A stretch of 64,000 nucleotides of DNA from Sarocladium kiliense (GCA_030734395.1 JAUZTG010000025.1:22160-86159), one strand, 5' to 3'; positions 31,886 through 43,289 are shown, numbered from the stretch's first letter. The notes: generated by a model from the sequence alone, not told the origin. A program made the numbers and translations.

Positions 31886-32488
31886 CTAAGACTGTGACTC
31901 TTCAGGCTTTAGATCAAAGGTCCAGGTCAAATTCTTTTCTTTGCACTTCATCACGTACTTCCCAGCTTCCTTGATGCCCCAAAGGTCAATGTTGTTTTCC
32001 GTTTCTGTGTTAATTGCGTCTGTCGGATACTTTCGCCACTCTTCTGCGTTCCCTTCGCTGTCCATAGGTGAGATCAAGCGGGATTCGACAACGGCAATGT
32101 CCCTCTTTGCGGGGTGTTCGATCAGGTCGTTGATATTCAATGTTGTTTGGGTGCGATGCAGCACAATTTCGTTTGCTTTCTCATCTAACCATTTCCAGTC
32201 TTTGCCATCGCCTCGATTTCCGTACTCTCCGAGGCATTCCTTAAGGAGATCAACTTCGGCATCTGCACCTCGCACATGTTCTGAGTTATTCGTAACTGAG
32301 AAAACTTGTAAGCTGGGTCGATGAGGTCCCGTAGACATCTTCGCCTTCAGGTGCTCTCTAGGTTGCTGGTCATCTGGACCTTCATCCCGGCCAAACACCC
32401 AGACGATGGACCCCTTTGTCGACATCGCATCAAGCCATTTGGACGATTTGAAGAATGCGTGGTTAATGATGTCTTTATCTGATGTCAT
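31886..32488 (-). CDS. Hypothetical protein
   Basis: I place the start at the ATG at 32486-32488 (200 residues) because a TATA-like box lies at 32552-32557, inside the longer frame that would start at 32614. The product is charged and soluble, with segments such as WLDAMSTKGSIVWVFGRDEGP and AGKYVMKCKEKNLTWTFDL. I recognise no family. It lies between the ABC fragment and the second unknown paralogue. Confidence 0.5.
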   Translation of the reverse strand: MTSDKDIINHAFFKSSKWLDAMSTKGSIVWVFGRDEGPDDQQPREHLKAKMSTGPHRPSLQVFSVTNNSEHVRGADAEVDLLKECLGEYGNRGDGKDWKWLDEKANEIVLHRTQTTLNINDLIEHPAKRDIAVVESRLISPMDSEGNAEEWRKYPTDAINTETENNIDLWGIKEAGKYVMKCKEKNLTWTFDLKPEESQS

Positions 32489-33403
32489 ATTGTTGTGCTT
32501 GAACAGGCTTTGGGTTGGATGATGCTGAGGTAGAGCAGACCGTCTAGATGCTTTATATTTCAATGATGCCGCCGTGTACGTCAAACTAGTCAACTTTCCT
32601 GTAATAAGGTCCATAATCGGATCCTTTCCTTGCTATTGTCTGGAGCTGTTCTGGGATGCACCACACCCTGCGATGCGGTTAGTCCGGAATTTGGACGACA
32701 TGAGGTCTAGAGGCCCCTTCTTACCGCTGCTATAACACTTTCGGCTAATCTGGCAGTCGTATGCACAGTATCATTCATGGCACGTAGGACGTCTACATTC
32801 GAGGAGCCGTTTCACGACTCAACTGTGCATGTGGCCCTTCCAAAGTATACTTATGGACCCTCTAGGACGATTCGATGGCATCAAAAAAATGGAGAGTCCG
32901 GACTTGCTGGGAAGTCGACGGCAATGGATGGCTATTCTTGACCTCGCAGGAAGGTTACTCTTCCGTCCACTCGCATCATCGGGTGGGTCTTTCGTTGCCT
33001 TTGTAAGTGGAGGTGCCTTCACGGGACTTCTTAACAGCCATTTTCTCACGTTGTTACGAAGGCATTTCACATGGAAAAAGCTGTAGTGGAGCTGGATGCG
33101 AAGTATCGACAAAGTCGCGGCTGGTCGGCTAAAAGAGACGAGAGGATGCAAAATATGGACACAAGAAGCTCACCAACGAAAAGAGGAAAGCAGCTCAAGT
33201 TTGCGTAGAAGTCTCCGCAATGGGTTGCAACGAAGCGTCAAAATCATTTCGATTCACATGTTCTCCTTCCTGACCCACCGCGACGAAGGTACATTAGTGG
33301 ACATACTAGCCCACCGCCGGAAGTGATTGTGTTGCAAATGCAGTATGACAACCCCATTCACTTCCGTTCCCCTAAAAAATTAAAAAAAAAAAATTAAAAA
33401 ATA
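32489..33403. other. Intergenic stretch with an A/T-rich end
   Basis: No gene is supported. Positions 33370-33403 are an A-rich tract directly before the TATA box of the 33460 gene. Confidence 0.4.
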
Positions 33404-33410
33404 GTATAAA
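33404..33410 (+). promoter_or_regulatory. TATA box of the 33460 gene
   Basis: A TATAAAT element lies about 50 bp upstream of the ATG, next to an A-rich tract typical of nucleosome-free promoters. Confidence 0.4.
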
Positions 33411-33459
33411 TTACCTTCTGTCACCTCGACTGCACCCCGATTTCAATGAATCAAAAACA

Positions 33460-34395
33460 ATGGCGGCGACTGCGAGAGAAAGCAGAGCTGCAAAACGTGA
33501 CATTGTGAAAAGTTTACAGTCGACAACGAAGTCGTCGGCGCCGAAAAATTCATCCAAGTCCAGTAAGGACTCGAAAGCAGCTACCGAGAAAATGATGCAA
33601 AAAATACAACATATGGAGCAAGCTCATGAGAACGCCGACGCAGAGGGAAAAAGAGAACTTGAAGAATCATTCCAGATGAGGGATCCCAGGCAGAACAGAG
33701 AACCAGACAAGATGGACACCGACGAAGGCACGGCAGTTGACGAAAATGGTCAGACGAGACAGGCCTCGCAACAGGCTAACCCTGTCGAGTCCATCGAAAA
33801 TAGAGATGACGCCAATGACGAAGGCTATCATAGTCTTGATGACGAAGATGAGTTGCCTGACACCGAAACTATTGAGAGGACGGCGGAAGGTTACTTCAAA
33901 GGGTGGTTTGGCCAAAAATACGGCATCATCGGGGAAGGACCACGAAATAGTAGGAGGTACTCCATCCTGGCCCCCAGCGACTCCAAATCGTGCACGAACG
34001 GCAAAGGGTGGAAAAACGATATCAGCTGCCCAATAGCTCGCTTGAAGGCGGTGGCCATTTACGTGCACAGAAAGTTCCAAGGGAATGAGTTAGCCCTGTT
34101 GAACAGCCGGTTCAGTCGGTTCTGGGTTGTAGACGTGGAGGGACGCGAGGACTGGATAACCTATGCTAAGATGCGGCGGTTCTGGCCGGAGGCAAGTGCG
34201 AGAACGACCGTGGTGGAAGCTCTCGAGGTTGATGACTACACCCTGCTGGCGAAGGGGACCAGTGTTCCCAAGGTCGATTACGCCATTGCCAAAAAGGCGG
34301 TAAGGCAGCAGGAGAACTTCTTAAAGTGGAAATCAGGAGAACGGAGAGGTGAGAAACGGTCGCCTAGCCCGACGCCCGGCCCACCACAGCATTAG
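33460..34395 (+). CDS. Hypothetical protein, paralogue of the 20799-21422 gene
   Basis: The gene encodes 311 residues from the ATG at 33460. It has a basic, Ser/Lys-rich N-terminus, then an acidic linker with LDDEDELPDTETIERTAEG. The conserved core follows with KYGIIGEGP, SRRYSI, DSKSC and CPIARLKAVAIYVHRKF. Further on are KMRRFWPEA and YAIAKKAVRQQENFLKWKS. The same blocks in the same order occur at 20799-21422. The family is unknown to me. This copy has an extra N-terminal region of about 100 residues. The basic ends suggest a nucleic-acid or nuclear role, but that is a guess. Confidence 0.7.
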   Translation: MAATARESRAAKRDIVKSLQSTTKSSAPKNSSKSSKDSKAATEKMMQKIQHMEQAHENADAEGKRELEESFQMRDPRQNREPDKMDTDEGTAVDENGQTRQASQQANPVESIENRDDANDEGYHSLDDEDELPDTETIERTAEGYFKGWFGQKYGIIGEGPRNSRRYSILAPSDSKSCTNGKGWKNDISCPIARLKAVAIYVHRKFQGNELALLNSRFSRFWVVDVEGREDWITYAKMRRFWPEASARTTVVEALEVDDYTLLAKGTSVPKVDYAIAKKAVRQQENFLKWKSGERRGEKRSPSPTPGPPQH

Positions 34396-34819
34396 CCTCG
34401 TCCAGCGCCGACCCAATTACGGGAGGCTCAACATCTACTACTACTACAAGTATTACCAGCAGGAATGCACCCCGTTTCCTCCCTGCACCCAACCACCATT
34501 ACCCCTCAACACCCCTGTATCAACTGGTTGGAAACGCGCCTCGTTTCGTTATCTGCACAATCAACTTTCTGGTCGCGTATCCATGCTCGAAGGAAACGCG
34601 CCGCGTTTCTTCTGCGTGGACGACCAATGATCAACTGACTTCCAGCACCTGATGGACGAAAAGGGCAATAGACAAGGGGCAGCAGGGCAGAAGCTGATCG
34701 CTGCATACATGCGTCCTTAGAACCTTACATGACAATAAGAAGATGTCTTTAGTCTGCCTTTCCTCATCTTGTTTGTCCATTTTTGCTCTAAAATAAAGGT
34801 CGCAACTTTAGTGGCCACT
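34396..34819. other. Palindrome-bearing upstream region of the OrsD-type relic
   Basis: No gene. It contains three spaced GGAAACGCG-type palindromes (listed separately) about 210-360 bp before the OrsD ATG. Confidence 0.5.
34460..34610. repeat. Three GGAAACGCGNCGCGTTTCC-type palindromes
   Basis: Copies lie at about 34461-34480 (outer arms only), 34530-34548 and 34592-34610, about 60 bp apart. The last has both 9-bp arms, with one mismatch. The same trio precedes the second OrsD-type gene at 47.5 kb. Confidence 0.7.
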
Positions 34820-35390
34820 ATGGCTTCAACTCCGTCAGAAGCATTGGCCGAGGGTCATCACCCTCCATCAGAGAAGCAGCGACAGAAGCTGACTTCACTG
34901 AGCCTGTTTTACAATCCCGCCCCTCAACCCGCTATCATCTGTGTGGAATGCGGCTTCGCCTTGAAGAGTAAATTGACCGTGTTTCCCGACACCTAGATGA
35001 GAGGCACAAGACTCCTAAGACTTTACGACGCAGACTGAACCAGCTGATCAAGTCTCTCCATCTTCCTGATCCAACAGAGCTACCACGACAGCCCGGCGGA
35101 TGGGAACCGCACCCGAAGCTTGAGCTTCAATCCGCTTCAGGTGTCGGCATTGCGTTTCTTTATCTTCCAGCCTGAAGGTGCTAGATCAGCACCTCCGCCG
35201 AAAGCATCCTGATAAGCTGCGCCTTTCATCAAAAGCCCACCTGCGCGAAGATAACTGGCGTCGTGATCATATCATAGTCGGTGTTCATTTCCAGAGCTGG
35301 GCCCGCAATGACGTCTCCCGAGCGTGGATAGTATTACTCGACGACACGTACTCATCCACTCTCGTTTTGCATGTTACAGAACTAGCGTAG
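34820..35390 (+). pseudogene. OrsD-type (DUF3505) zinc-finger gene, truncated and frameshifted
   Basis: The gene starts MASTPSEALAEGHH at 34820 and shows the OrsD first finger (LFYNPAPQPAIICVECGFAL, then RVSRHLDERH). It then shows HPKLELQS, a second finger (CRHC...LDQHLRRKH) and WARNDVSRAWIV. Reading needs a frame change near 34960-34975 and another near 35134, so the gene is broken. The sequence then diverges and ends at 35390. OrsD-type fingers stand at the N-terminus of many fungal proteins, including telomere-linked helicase-like ones. It is clearly related to 47922-48560. Confidence 0.65.
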
Positions 35391-35695
35391 TCGTATAAAC
35401 TATTCGCGAGGGGTTCTAAGCAACTCGAATTGTAAATTGAAAACTGCTGAGGTCCGTTTCGAAAACTGGGGCCGTGCCGTTGGCTTCAACAACGGGAAGC
35501 TATCTGACGATAATCACCCAGTCCTCGAAGATGAAAAGACCTGTATAACGGTGTTTTTGATAGCTTAAATCTCGTCAAGAACATCTGCGAGTCCGCGGCG
35601 GCACGAAATCACGCTCGCCTCCATTCAAAATCTCATCACTCCAGGTCACTAGAACTAATGTTAATATCGGTGTCCTCGTGTCAAAATGCAGCAGC
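35391..35695. other. Spacer with a possible STAND/HeLo-like scrap
   Basis: At about 35443-35540 one frame reads RFENWGRAVGF, which resembles the start motif of fungal HeLo-like/STAND N-terminal domains. It is too short to call a gene. Confidence 0.3.
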
Positions 35696-37994
35696 TTAAT
35701 CCGAAGTCGATTCGCCATAGCCTTGTCCCCAATCCGCATTCCATAACGCCCCCGACCAGAATTCATACCTCTCGCTGAATCCTTCGCCTGCGTCGGCCTG
35801 CGTCATGAAGCCTTCTGACCGCTGCGTGCCGTCATCGTGCATAAAGTCGCCCGAGATTGATTCAACAGCGGTCCAAGGGTTCGCGTGAGTTAGAATTGGA
35901 GGAGTCAGAGTGTGTAGTTGATTCATTTGCCTCAGGGTGGCAATGAGTTCAGGAACCTCGACGATCTGTCCCATTTCGGCTAAGACGCGCGCTCGCTCGC
36001 CGAAGGCCTTTAAGATGAACCGTGACGGAGTGACTGCGGCATTCGGCCTATGAGTGTCCAGCAAAGACTGCTTAGCGTAAAGTGACTCAAGTACGGCCCA
36101 GCCGCGATTGGCCAACGCGTTCGTCGGACTGTGAAATAAGAACGTGGCGAGGGAGGCAAGGATATCAAAGTTGAAATGCAAGCGGATATACCACGCAAAG
36201 CCCCATCGATCCATCGAATCATACGAGTTGCTCGCGTTTTCGCAGCTGCAGAGAATGAGCTTGAAGAGGCTGTCACGAGGTGACAAGACATCAGTCCCCC
36301 AGTCTGGCGATTCTTGCATAGGATTCATCATGTCGTGCAGCCGTCTGATAAGGTGTGGGCGGATTCCCCGGGCCGCCGCGTGGACATTACTTGCGGCGGA
36401 TGGAATAAACCTTCTTTCAATTTCCACAAGGTCAGCGTCAAGCTGTTGTACGAGAAGCCGATTATGGTTCAAGAGGGAAGCATCTATGCGTCCACGGTCT
36501 CCGCCGTGGCCAAGGACGTTCGCCTCCATAGCCTGACGAGCCTTCTTGTCGAGTAAATACGCTGATAGCCGAGTTATTACTATGACAAATGCCATCTCCG
36601 TAGGTCCCTCTTTGTGCACCAGCGGGTCTGTGGCACCGGGGAACAGGTCCGCATCGTTGAGGTTGAGAGGGCTTTTGGTGTCGAAGTGCTCAGGCACGGA
36701 GCTGTGTGTTAAACCAGAGTCGATTCCCAGCTTGATGTCGAAAAAGACAATTTGCCACCAAATACGCCGGCGCATTTCTGTTTCAAATGGCGAGAGTGAT
36801 AGATGTGTACCATCACGATGATAGCCCATGCTCATAGCGATTCGTACCAGTGCACCTGACAGGACCCAGGCAGCATGTTTGTTGCATTGGCCCATGAGGA
36901 TGATCTTCACGGTCAGCCGCTTCCATTACCCACACAAAGGCCATCAAAACTTACAGAAGTATGTATTAGAGCTTGCAGGACAACCATGTTGTACCGTCCC
37001 AACGAACCAAACTGCGCCAGCGACACGCTGACTGCGGTAAGAAAGTCTTGGAGGAAGTCGTCTCGCAGTTTTTCGGCACCAAGCATGCTTGTGATTTCGT
37101 CACTTCTAAGTGCTGATACAGCCAGCCCAAAGATACTATACACCAGTGCTTGCTGATCCAGGGGAGCCCTTTCGATGTCGGCTGTTGTAGAGATAATTAG
37201 GGGTTGAACAGTGGGTGCGTGTACTATCTTAAGGAGTGGATTGACGCGCTCGAGATATATCTGCCACAGCTTAAAGGCTGCGATCGGGTCGAGGGTCGGA
37301 CAGTTAGTGAACCTCAGGGGTTTATAGCCTGAGAAATCATCAGATGCATTTTCTTCGCTGAAAGCAACCTCTGGCTGATCCAGTTCCGTAAGGTTCTTCA
37401 TTTTACAGATCTGTATTGTTGGTCAGCTTCATTGGATTGTGATGCAGGTTGAAGGGCAAATACCTCGTCGTTGAGAGTCACCCACAAATCGCCATCGGCA
37501 TGCGTTCTCGCTGATTCACTAATTGCTTCGCTGCTGGCTGGCGCGATGTCGTTACTGCTGCTGGTGGTACCTCCCTGTTCTGAACGACTTTGGGAACTGT
37601 CATCCACTGCAACGTGTTCTTGAAGCAATGCTTCACATTTGGGAAGGCGCTCCCGTATATCCTGAGCAGTAGATTTAAGCCTAGGCCTTGAGGGTGCCGG
37701 CTTGGAAGGTACGCAAGCGACGTTGTTCTGTTCGTCTCAGAGTCGTTCGTCCAAATACAAGCAGGATATTGAGGAAAATCGACCACGAGAAGTGACAAAT
37801 GGTGTCACTTACACGAAACTCATAGTGATAGAGACAGAATGACTGACCTTGATACAACTTGCACAAGGGATATCCTTGTTGCAGAGTATCTTCCTCCGGC
37901 GGCAATTTGCGCAAGAAAGGACCCGATTGCTCGGAGTGCCAACCCCTCCGTCTGTCCGCCTGCTACTAGCGCCCGCTGTCGATCCTTTTTCCAT
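35696..37994 (-). CDS. Zn2Cys6 transcription factor with Fungal_trans domain
   Basis: Four exons on the minus strand (37848-37994, 37464-37727, 36955-37410, 35696-36904) join in frame to 691 residues. Introns are 37728-37847 (GTCAGT...GAACAG), 37411-37463 (GTATTT...TACAG) and 36905-36954 (GTAAGT...GTGAAG). The DNA-binding cluster is C28, C31, C38, C44, C47 and C54, the canonical C-x2-C-x6-C-x5-C-x2-C-x6-C; its last Cys comes only after splicing exon 1 to exon 2. The middle region has ALVRIAMSMGYHRDGTHL and ETEMRRRIWWQI, typical of the fungal-specific transcription factor domain. It should be a nuclear regulator of nearby or pathway genes. It is divergent from the bZIP gene at 38550, sharing a 555-bp promoter region. 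Confidence 0.85.
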
Positions 37995-38549
37995 GTGGAA
38001 TGCTGAATCCGAACCTGATATGTGTGATGAGTGAAATAATATGATTGCTGGGCGCAGTCGCAGGATGCCGGACTTTGAACTGTCCGCGAATGCGCTCGAA
38101 TTCTGCGCTATTTTCCACCTACTCCCGCCTCATCGAGGTTGGAATAAGCGGAAGGCGCAAATCAGCTAGATGCGGGCCATCGCGTTCTTGACATTCCGAG
38201 CGGTCATTTCCCGATTGAGGTTAGCCGATGCGGACCATCCCCCTTGCACAGCTTGCTAGGCTATGATCTCTATTGCGCCTGTGGTATCCAAGAGGGCGAC
38301 ATATAAAATGAGATGGTCCCCTGTCGTAGAAAGAAGAATACTAAGCAAGAGACCATTGAAAACCGCATCTCACTCAGCTGCGGACTGGCAAAAGACGGCC
38401 TCTCTGGCGAGTCCTCAGTAGTAGTAGGACTTGCAAATACGGTCGAGTTGCAGCGAGCGGCACAGCACAACCAAGTGCGCGACACCCACCTTAGTCACGG
38501 ACTCGGCCACAGTTCGAACTTTACCCAAGGATTCTCAATTCACCTAACC
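37995..38549. promoter_or_regulatory. Shared divergent promoter region of Zn2Cys6 and bZIP genes
   Basis: These 555 bp separate the two head-to-head ATGs. TATAAAA at 38302-38308 faces the bZIP gene. No separate gene is seen; an ATG at 38313 just after the TATA box is unlikely to be in the mRNA. Confidence 0.45.
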
Positions 38550-39632
38550 ATGTCATCCCTGGCACACAACATCGTCATGAGGGGCGAGGAGCTTGGCCTC
38601 TCAGCCGACTCGTATGATGATCACTTTTACAATTCTTTGCTGGAGCTAAGCCTTCAGCCCCAAGAGGAACATGCTTGGGACCTTCCCGTAAGTAGTGTTT
38701 CTCTGTCGAAATTTAACCGCATTAGGCAAGGCCTGCAGGTTACGACCCGATACGAGGTGGATCCGATCGCGTTTGTGGCGCGGGGGCGGGCGGCTTTCAG
38801 CGTTCTGTTCCGTCGTGCGATCCTGGCGTTCCTTCGTGGTCTTTGTGCTTATTGTCATTCTATTGGGCCACTCTCGCTCGCCCTTGTACTTAGTCTCCTG
38901 GGAAACAATAATGCAATCATGAAGTTTACTGCTGACATGGAGTTTGATCGACATTAGTTGAGCGAAAGTTCCCTGTTCGAAGCTTCCAGCCTCTCGAGAT
39001 GTCAATCGAGCGTCAACAGCATCGCGGGTGAGGCTATCACCACCCCACTCACGTCCGATACCCCGGCCGTTAAAGGCCCAACACCACCCCCTAAAAGGGC
39101 CAAGAGGAAACGAGAGAATCGCTACAAGAACGCGCCACCAGCTATCATTTTGGTAAGACGCTTAAAACACATCCGCGATACTGTCTGCCCTCTCAAAAGG
39201 GGAGAGAAGAGTGTATGCACACAGTGTCAAGAACCAGTATACTGACGGCACTTTGTACGACAGCGCCGGAGAGCTCAGAACCGCGCTTCACAGCGAGCTT
39301 ATCGCGAGCGTAAAGAGCAGCGGATTCACGACCTGGAGCAGCTTCTCGACGAAGCCCATCGCAAAGAGACTACATTGAGGCAGGCTTTCGTTGCTCTTCA
39401 GTCTGAGTACGGTAAGGTCAACGCTGAACACTACACCGTTGAACCGTGCAGTCAGATCGATACATCAGCCTTCTCCTCCGCCACTACTCCTGGAGGCGAT
39501 GTCTTCTTCGCTCAGTCCATCTTTACCGGCGCTATAGCGGAGGATACCTCGCCTTCAGATCAAATGTTCCAGGCGGTTTTGCCTGGAGAACTAGCTCTAG
39601 AGCTAATGTTGCAAGGTATAATAATTAGTTAA
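38550..39632 (+). CDS. bZIP transcription factor (fungal AP-1-like basic region)
   Basis: Exons 38550-38687, 38958-39152 and 39264-39632 join in frame to 233 residues. Introns are 38688-38957 (GTAAGT...ATTAG; long, and an extra short exon inside it cannot be excluded) and 39153-39263 (GTAAGA...CGACAG). I chose the ATG at 38550, after ctaacc and downstream of a TATA box, over the ATG at 38313. After a Pro/Lys-rich segment the basic region reads RRRAQNRASQRAYRERK, with the fungal N-R-x2-Q-R-x2-R signature at residues 117-125. It runs into leucine heptads (RIHDLEQLLDEAH). Such factors bind TTAC/TGAC-type sites and often govern stress or secondary-metabolism genes. Targets are unknown. Confidence 0.8.
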
Positions 39633-40551
39633 TAATAAAGGCTGTACCTGCAACATGACCGCCTGACGTACGCAACGCTTTAAATAAACCCCATGCATGG
39701 AGGAAAATGGGAGGCGCGAAGTTGGATCGCAGCAATTGCGATATCGGGGTGGGATAGGGTAGCAACAACAACAACATCAACAACAACGAGGACGAGGAGG
39801 ACGACGACAATAAAATGACAGGATGAGATGAGATTGTATAAATGCGGGACTTGATTTCCAGGATGAAAAGGCAAAGGAATGACGACCAAAGCCGGAGACA
39901 TCACCATCCGTGGGCTGACACAGCAGCAACACTACACGAAAGCATTCCCATTACGTGGCCAGTGCTGTCCCAGGTTGCATCAGCAGCTCCGAAACTGCAA
40001 GAGGCCAAGGAGACTGGCCCTTGTTACAGTCCCATGAATTTCAATTATGGGACGTAGTCACGATAGCCGGGGCAGATGCAGCAAATAATGTGTAGCCTCC
40101 ACACATCATGTCCATCACAAATGAACAATCGAACTTAACTCTGCATTTCCCAAAACTTGCCTGCCCCTCGAACATCTGAGTATGCTCGTTGTATCGCAAC
40201 TCGATAAGAAATCAATGAGTGTTTGCCCTTACTTCAATAGACCAAGTTGCAGCTTAACACAGCTAGTACTCCCCACCAGTCTCCTCCTCTTTCTCACCTT
40301 CCTCACTGCTGACCCAACAATAATGTCCCCGACCAACCCTTTGGAACTCATCATTACTCTTTCAAAGCCTTTCACGGTAATATGACCTTCCTTTATATCT
40401 GCGATATCTTCAAACCTCCCAATCTCCCATTTCCGAAGACTAGGCCCTTTTTCTTGCTGAGAAAAGTCATTATGCTATGACTTGCGCTCGCATATCTAAT
40501 TCGACCTTCGACCTCGATAACGCGAAGACAAAGCAAATGCTCGGCGCATGG
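39633..40551. other. Intergenic stretch with CAA/GAC low complexity
   Basis: A short low-complexity tract of CAA and GAC triplets lies at about 39763-39812. Otherwise no gene is supported. Confidence 0.4.
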
Positions 40552-41513
40552 TTACCACGGAATCGGAGTTCCATCCGTGTGGACGAAACATCCAGAGTAA
40601 TTGTCCCTGGTGGCCGTGTCGATCTAGCCAACCATCGTCAGCTTACACCGCACGCGAAGCAAGAAACAAAGGACGTGCTTACCCGTTCAATAATTTTCTT
40701 CGCCACTTCATCAAGATCTGAGAATGGAGGGTTCTCCATCTTGTAAGCCTTGACTGCATTCTTTCCCATCTCCGTCTCGACAAAGCTGAAGATACAGTGG
40801 CATCGTCAGTGCAATCCTGTAAGAAACTCTGCTTTCGCGCGGGATCACTTACCCAGGAGAGACAGCAAACGCAATAATGTTCTCATACTCAGCGTGAATT
40901 GTCTTTGTAAAATGGTTCAAAGCTGCCTTGGAAGCATTATACGGGAACATCTTGAAGAACATATACTTCTGATAGTCCTCAATTGAAGCAACGGCCGAGC
41001 TCATTGCCATCCACTTCGGGTTCTCGGCCCTCTCCAGAAGAGACTTCAGGCCCATGAAGAGAAGCGCCGGACCGGCTGCGTTGACGACATACACGTCGGC
41101 CACAGCTTGGGGATCGATGGATTCGACAGGACCTTGGTTTCCGATAATGGCGGCGTTGGCGATAATGACGTCTAGCTTAGTAATGCCTTGGGCCTCGAGC
41201 TCGTTTGCGGCTTTGAAGGAGTCGGTTGTGGAGGTGGCTTCGACCTTGACGAGGATGACTCTGCTGCCCTCGCCGGCTGGTAGTTCAAGGAGTGCTTTGG
41301 CGTTGGGGCTGGTAATGTCACGCACAGCAGCGATGGCAGTGTGGTGTGGTCAGCGGAGGTAGTGCTCGAGGAACCCTTTGCCGATACCTGCCATTTCTGT
41401 GAGATTCAAGAGCTAATGGGTTGTCAAGCCACGAAAGAGAGGTGGTAGCGAGAGCTGTAAGCACACTGACCTCGACTGGCGCCAGAGATGAGGACATTGG
41501 TAGTGGTACCCAT
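40552..41513 (-). pseudogene. Short-chain dehydrogenase/reductase with one in-frame TGA
   Basis: Four exons (41471-41513, 40853-41387, 40683-40785, 40552-40623) join to 251 codons including the natural TAA. Introns are 41388-41470, 40786-40852 and 40624-40682, all with GT...AG and good branch sites. The frame has the cofactor motif SGASRGIGKG, then IIANAAI, MSSAVAS and the catalytic YNASK, and it ends ATRDNYSGCFV...GTPIPW. This is the layout of fungal SDRs related to norsolorinic-acid ketoreductase-type enzymes, which reduce ketones with NAD(P)H. The only defect is a TGA at 41350-41352 (codon 28) where relatives usually have Arg, followed by C. A TATATAAA box lies 110 bp upstream. Recent inactivation, sequence error or, less likely, readthrough are the options. 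Confidence 0.75.
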
Positions 41514-43135
41514 TGTGATGAGTTAGGTTTGAAGGCTGCGTATAGTCTTTAGACTTGGTGGTGGTACTTGATGCTGATGATTGCGAAGTCTGATGAGCAT
41601 CAAATCCCATTGCGGCTTAACCTTTATATACTTCTCACGATAGTTTCCCCGTCTCATTCTGGAGGCTCAGTCACTATCTTTAAGCGCAATCGGCGTAGAA
41701 CACAGGCTTTCGCACTGCAGTTACTTGGCCCAATTGGGGCATTTACATGCACTGGGCGCTGACGCCCCTCATCGGCCTTGTTCCCCAAGAATCTCCGCGA
41801 TTAGTCAGTGTCAGCAAACACACCACATTTAACCTACGAAATACCCCTGACTAGGGAAATTGGTGGCGGAGTGACTTGGGGCAAGGGTCACTGTTGGTTT
41901 TGGTGTGTTCGACGAAAGGGTGTTCGATGAAGGGAGAGGCTCTGATTGGATGAAGTTTTGGTGGGAGATGTGGGCGAGTGTTAAGCTGAGTTGCAGCATC
42001 CTCTCATTTAGTCTCAAGGTCTTTCTGGCGGCCCTGATAGTGCATCATTCGATTCGTCCATTGGGCTACGTGTAGAGGGGCTAGTTTGTGCCACCCCCTC
42101 GTCAGCAGAGGCAGGCACTTTGAGCACAATACCACAATAGGCAGAAGACGCAGTAGAGACTAAAACAGACGACGAAATAAGCAAGGAGAAGGGCAAGAAC
42201 AGAAGTGCAAACGAAAGTGAACAAATCGACGAATACTCAGAGCGGACCCCAAATGTGTCGTCCTCAATTGGATGCCCGAGACATCCCCGCAGCGCTCGCG
42301 TTAATCTGCGTTTGCCCCTACATATTTGTCACGTGACTATCACCTTAGTAACGTCCTCCAGTAGTGGATACTTAGATCTTAAACCAGCAAGCTCTTGAAG
42401 GCCATTTGTGCTCGCTGTCAAGTCCACATGTAGCCGCCCTTCCGGCAAGAAACGGACTTAAGTCCTAACGACCAGAAATGGATCATCGAATGGTAAGAGT
42501 ACGCCGCGCTGATAGGCCAGAAAAGAACTGTTCAAGCTTTGAAGAGCAGAGGAGAAATTAAGAGGAACGTAAGCAAACCAAGGGATGTTTTGCCAAATGA
42601 GCTAGTACATCACGTGTCCATAACCGTATCGCGGCGTTCTCTAAACCTGGGTACCCTGCAGGCAGATTTGTTCGGGTGGTCAGAGTCAGGTGAATGGTTC
42701 CGATGCACCTTGATGAGGGCACGGAGAGTGGATGGCTTGGAACAACACCGCCCTCAACGGCGGATACGATCAACGGCGGATACGAGTGTAGTGCCGAGCC
42801 ACGCATTGCAAGATGTAGCCGCGAGGCTTGGGGTTTAGGGCTTGATTTTGTCCAACTTGTGGGGCGTGTTATCGTTCGCAAGTATCTCTTTAGACACTGC
42901 TGAGTCATATTTGATTAACGGCAGAGGAATGATTACCTTTAAATTTAAGTACTAGTCTAAATAGGGTATAGCTATTAGCAGGTAGCGCTAAGTAGCAGGT
43001 CCTTGTAATCACAGTGTTATTAGTACCAATTAACTATGTATAGACCTTTTAGTAGAGCTAGATATAGATACTGCTGTTTGATTATTTTAAGTAACTACCT
43101 TGTATGTTCAATACTCATCGGCGAACAACGCGGGA
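41514..43135. other. Gene-free 1.6-kb stretch, A/T-rich at its right end
   Basis: It begins with the SDR promoter (TATATAAA on the minus strand at 41623-41630). No gene is supported. From about 42930 to 43100 the sequence is rich in TA and TAG/CTA words, suggesting repeat-induced point mutation or relaxed sequence, just before the telomere-like tract. Confidence 0.4.
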
Positions 43136-43164
43136 CCCTAAACCCTAACCCAAACCCTAAGCCC
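43136..43164. repeat. Interstitial telomere-like repeat (CCCTAA orientation)
   Basis: The tract contains ccctaaaccctaaccc followed by aaaccctaagccc, four degenerate units of the fungal telomere repeat TTAGGG read on the other strand. Confidence 0.6.
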
Positions 43165-43289
43165 AGATCCTTCCAGCCCTCCTTCTGCCTTTATAGCCCG
43201 TTGCCCTCTGGGGTGTGGTTGGTTCTTAACAATCGTGGCTCTGCGCTGACCTAGCAACTCCCTTTGCTCGGATCGGCTCTGGAAATCTA

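Noticed and set aside
38313..38549. Earlier ATG for the bZIP gene
   Set aside because: It lies only 5 bp after the TATA box, so it is unlikely to be in the transcript. The ATG at 38550 has better context.
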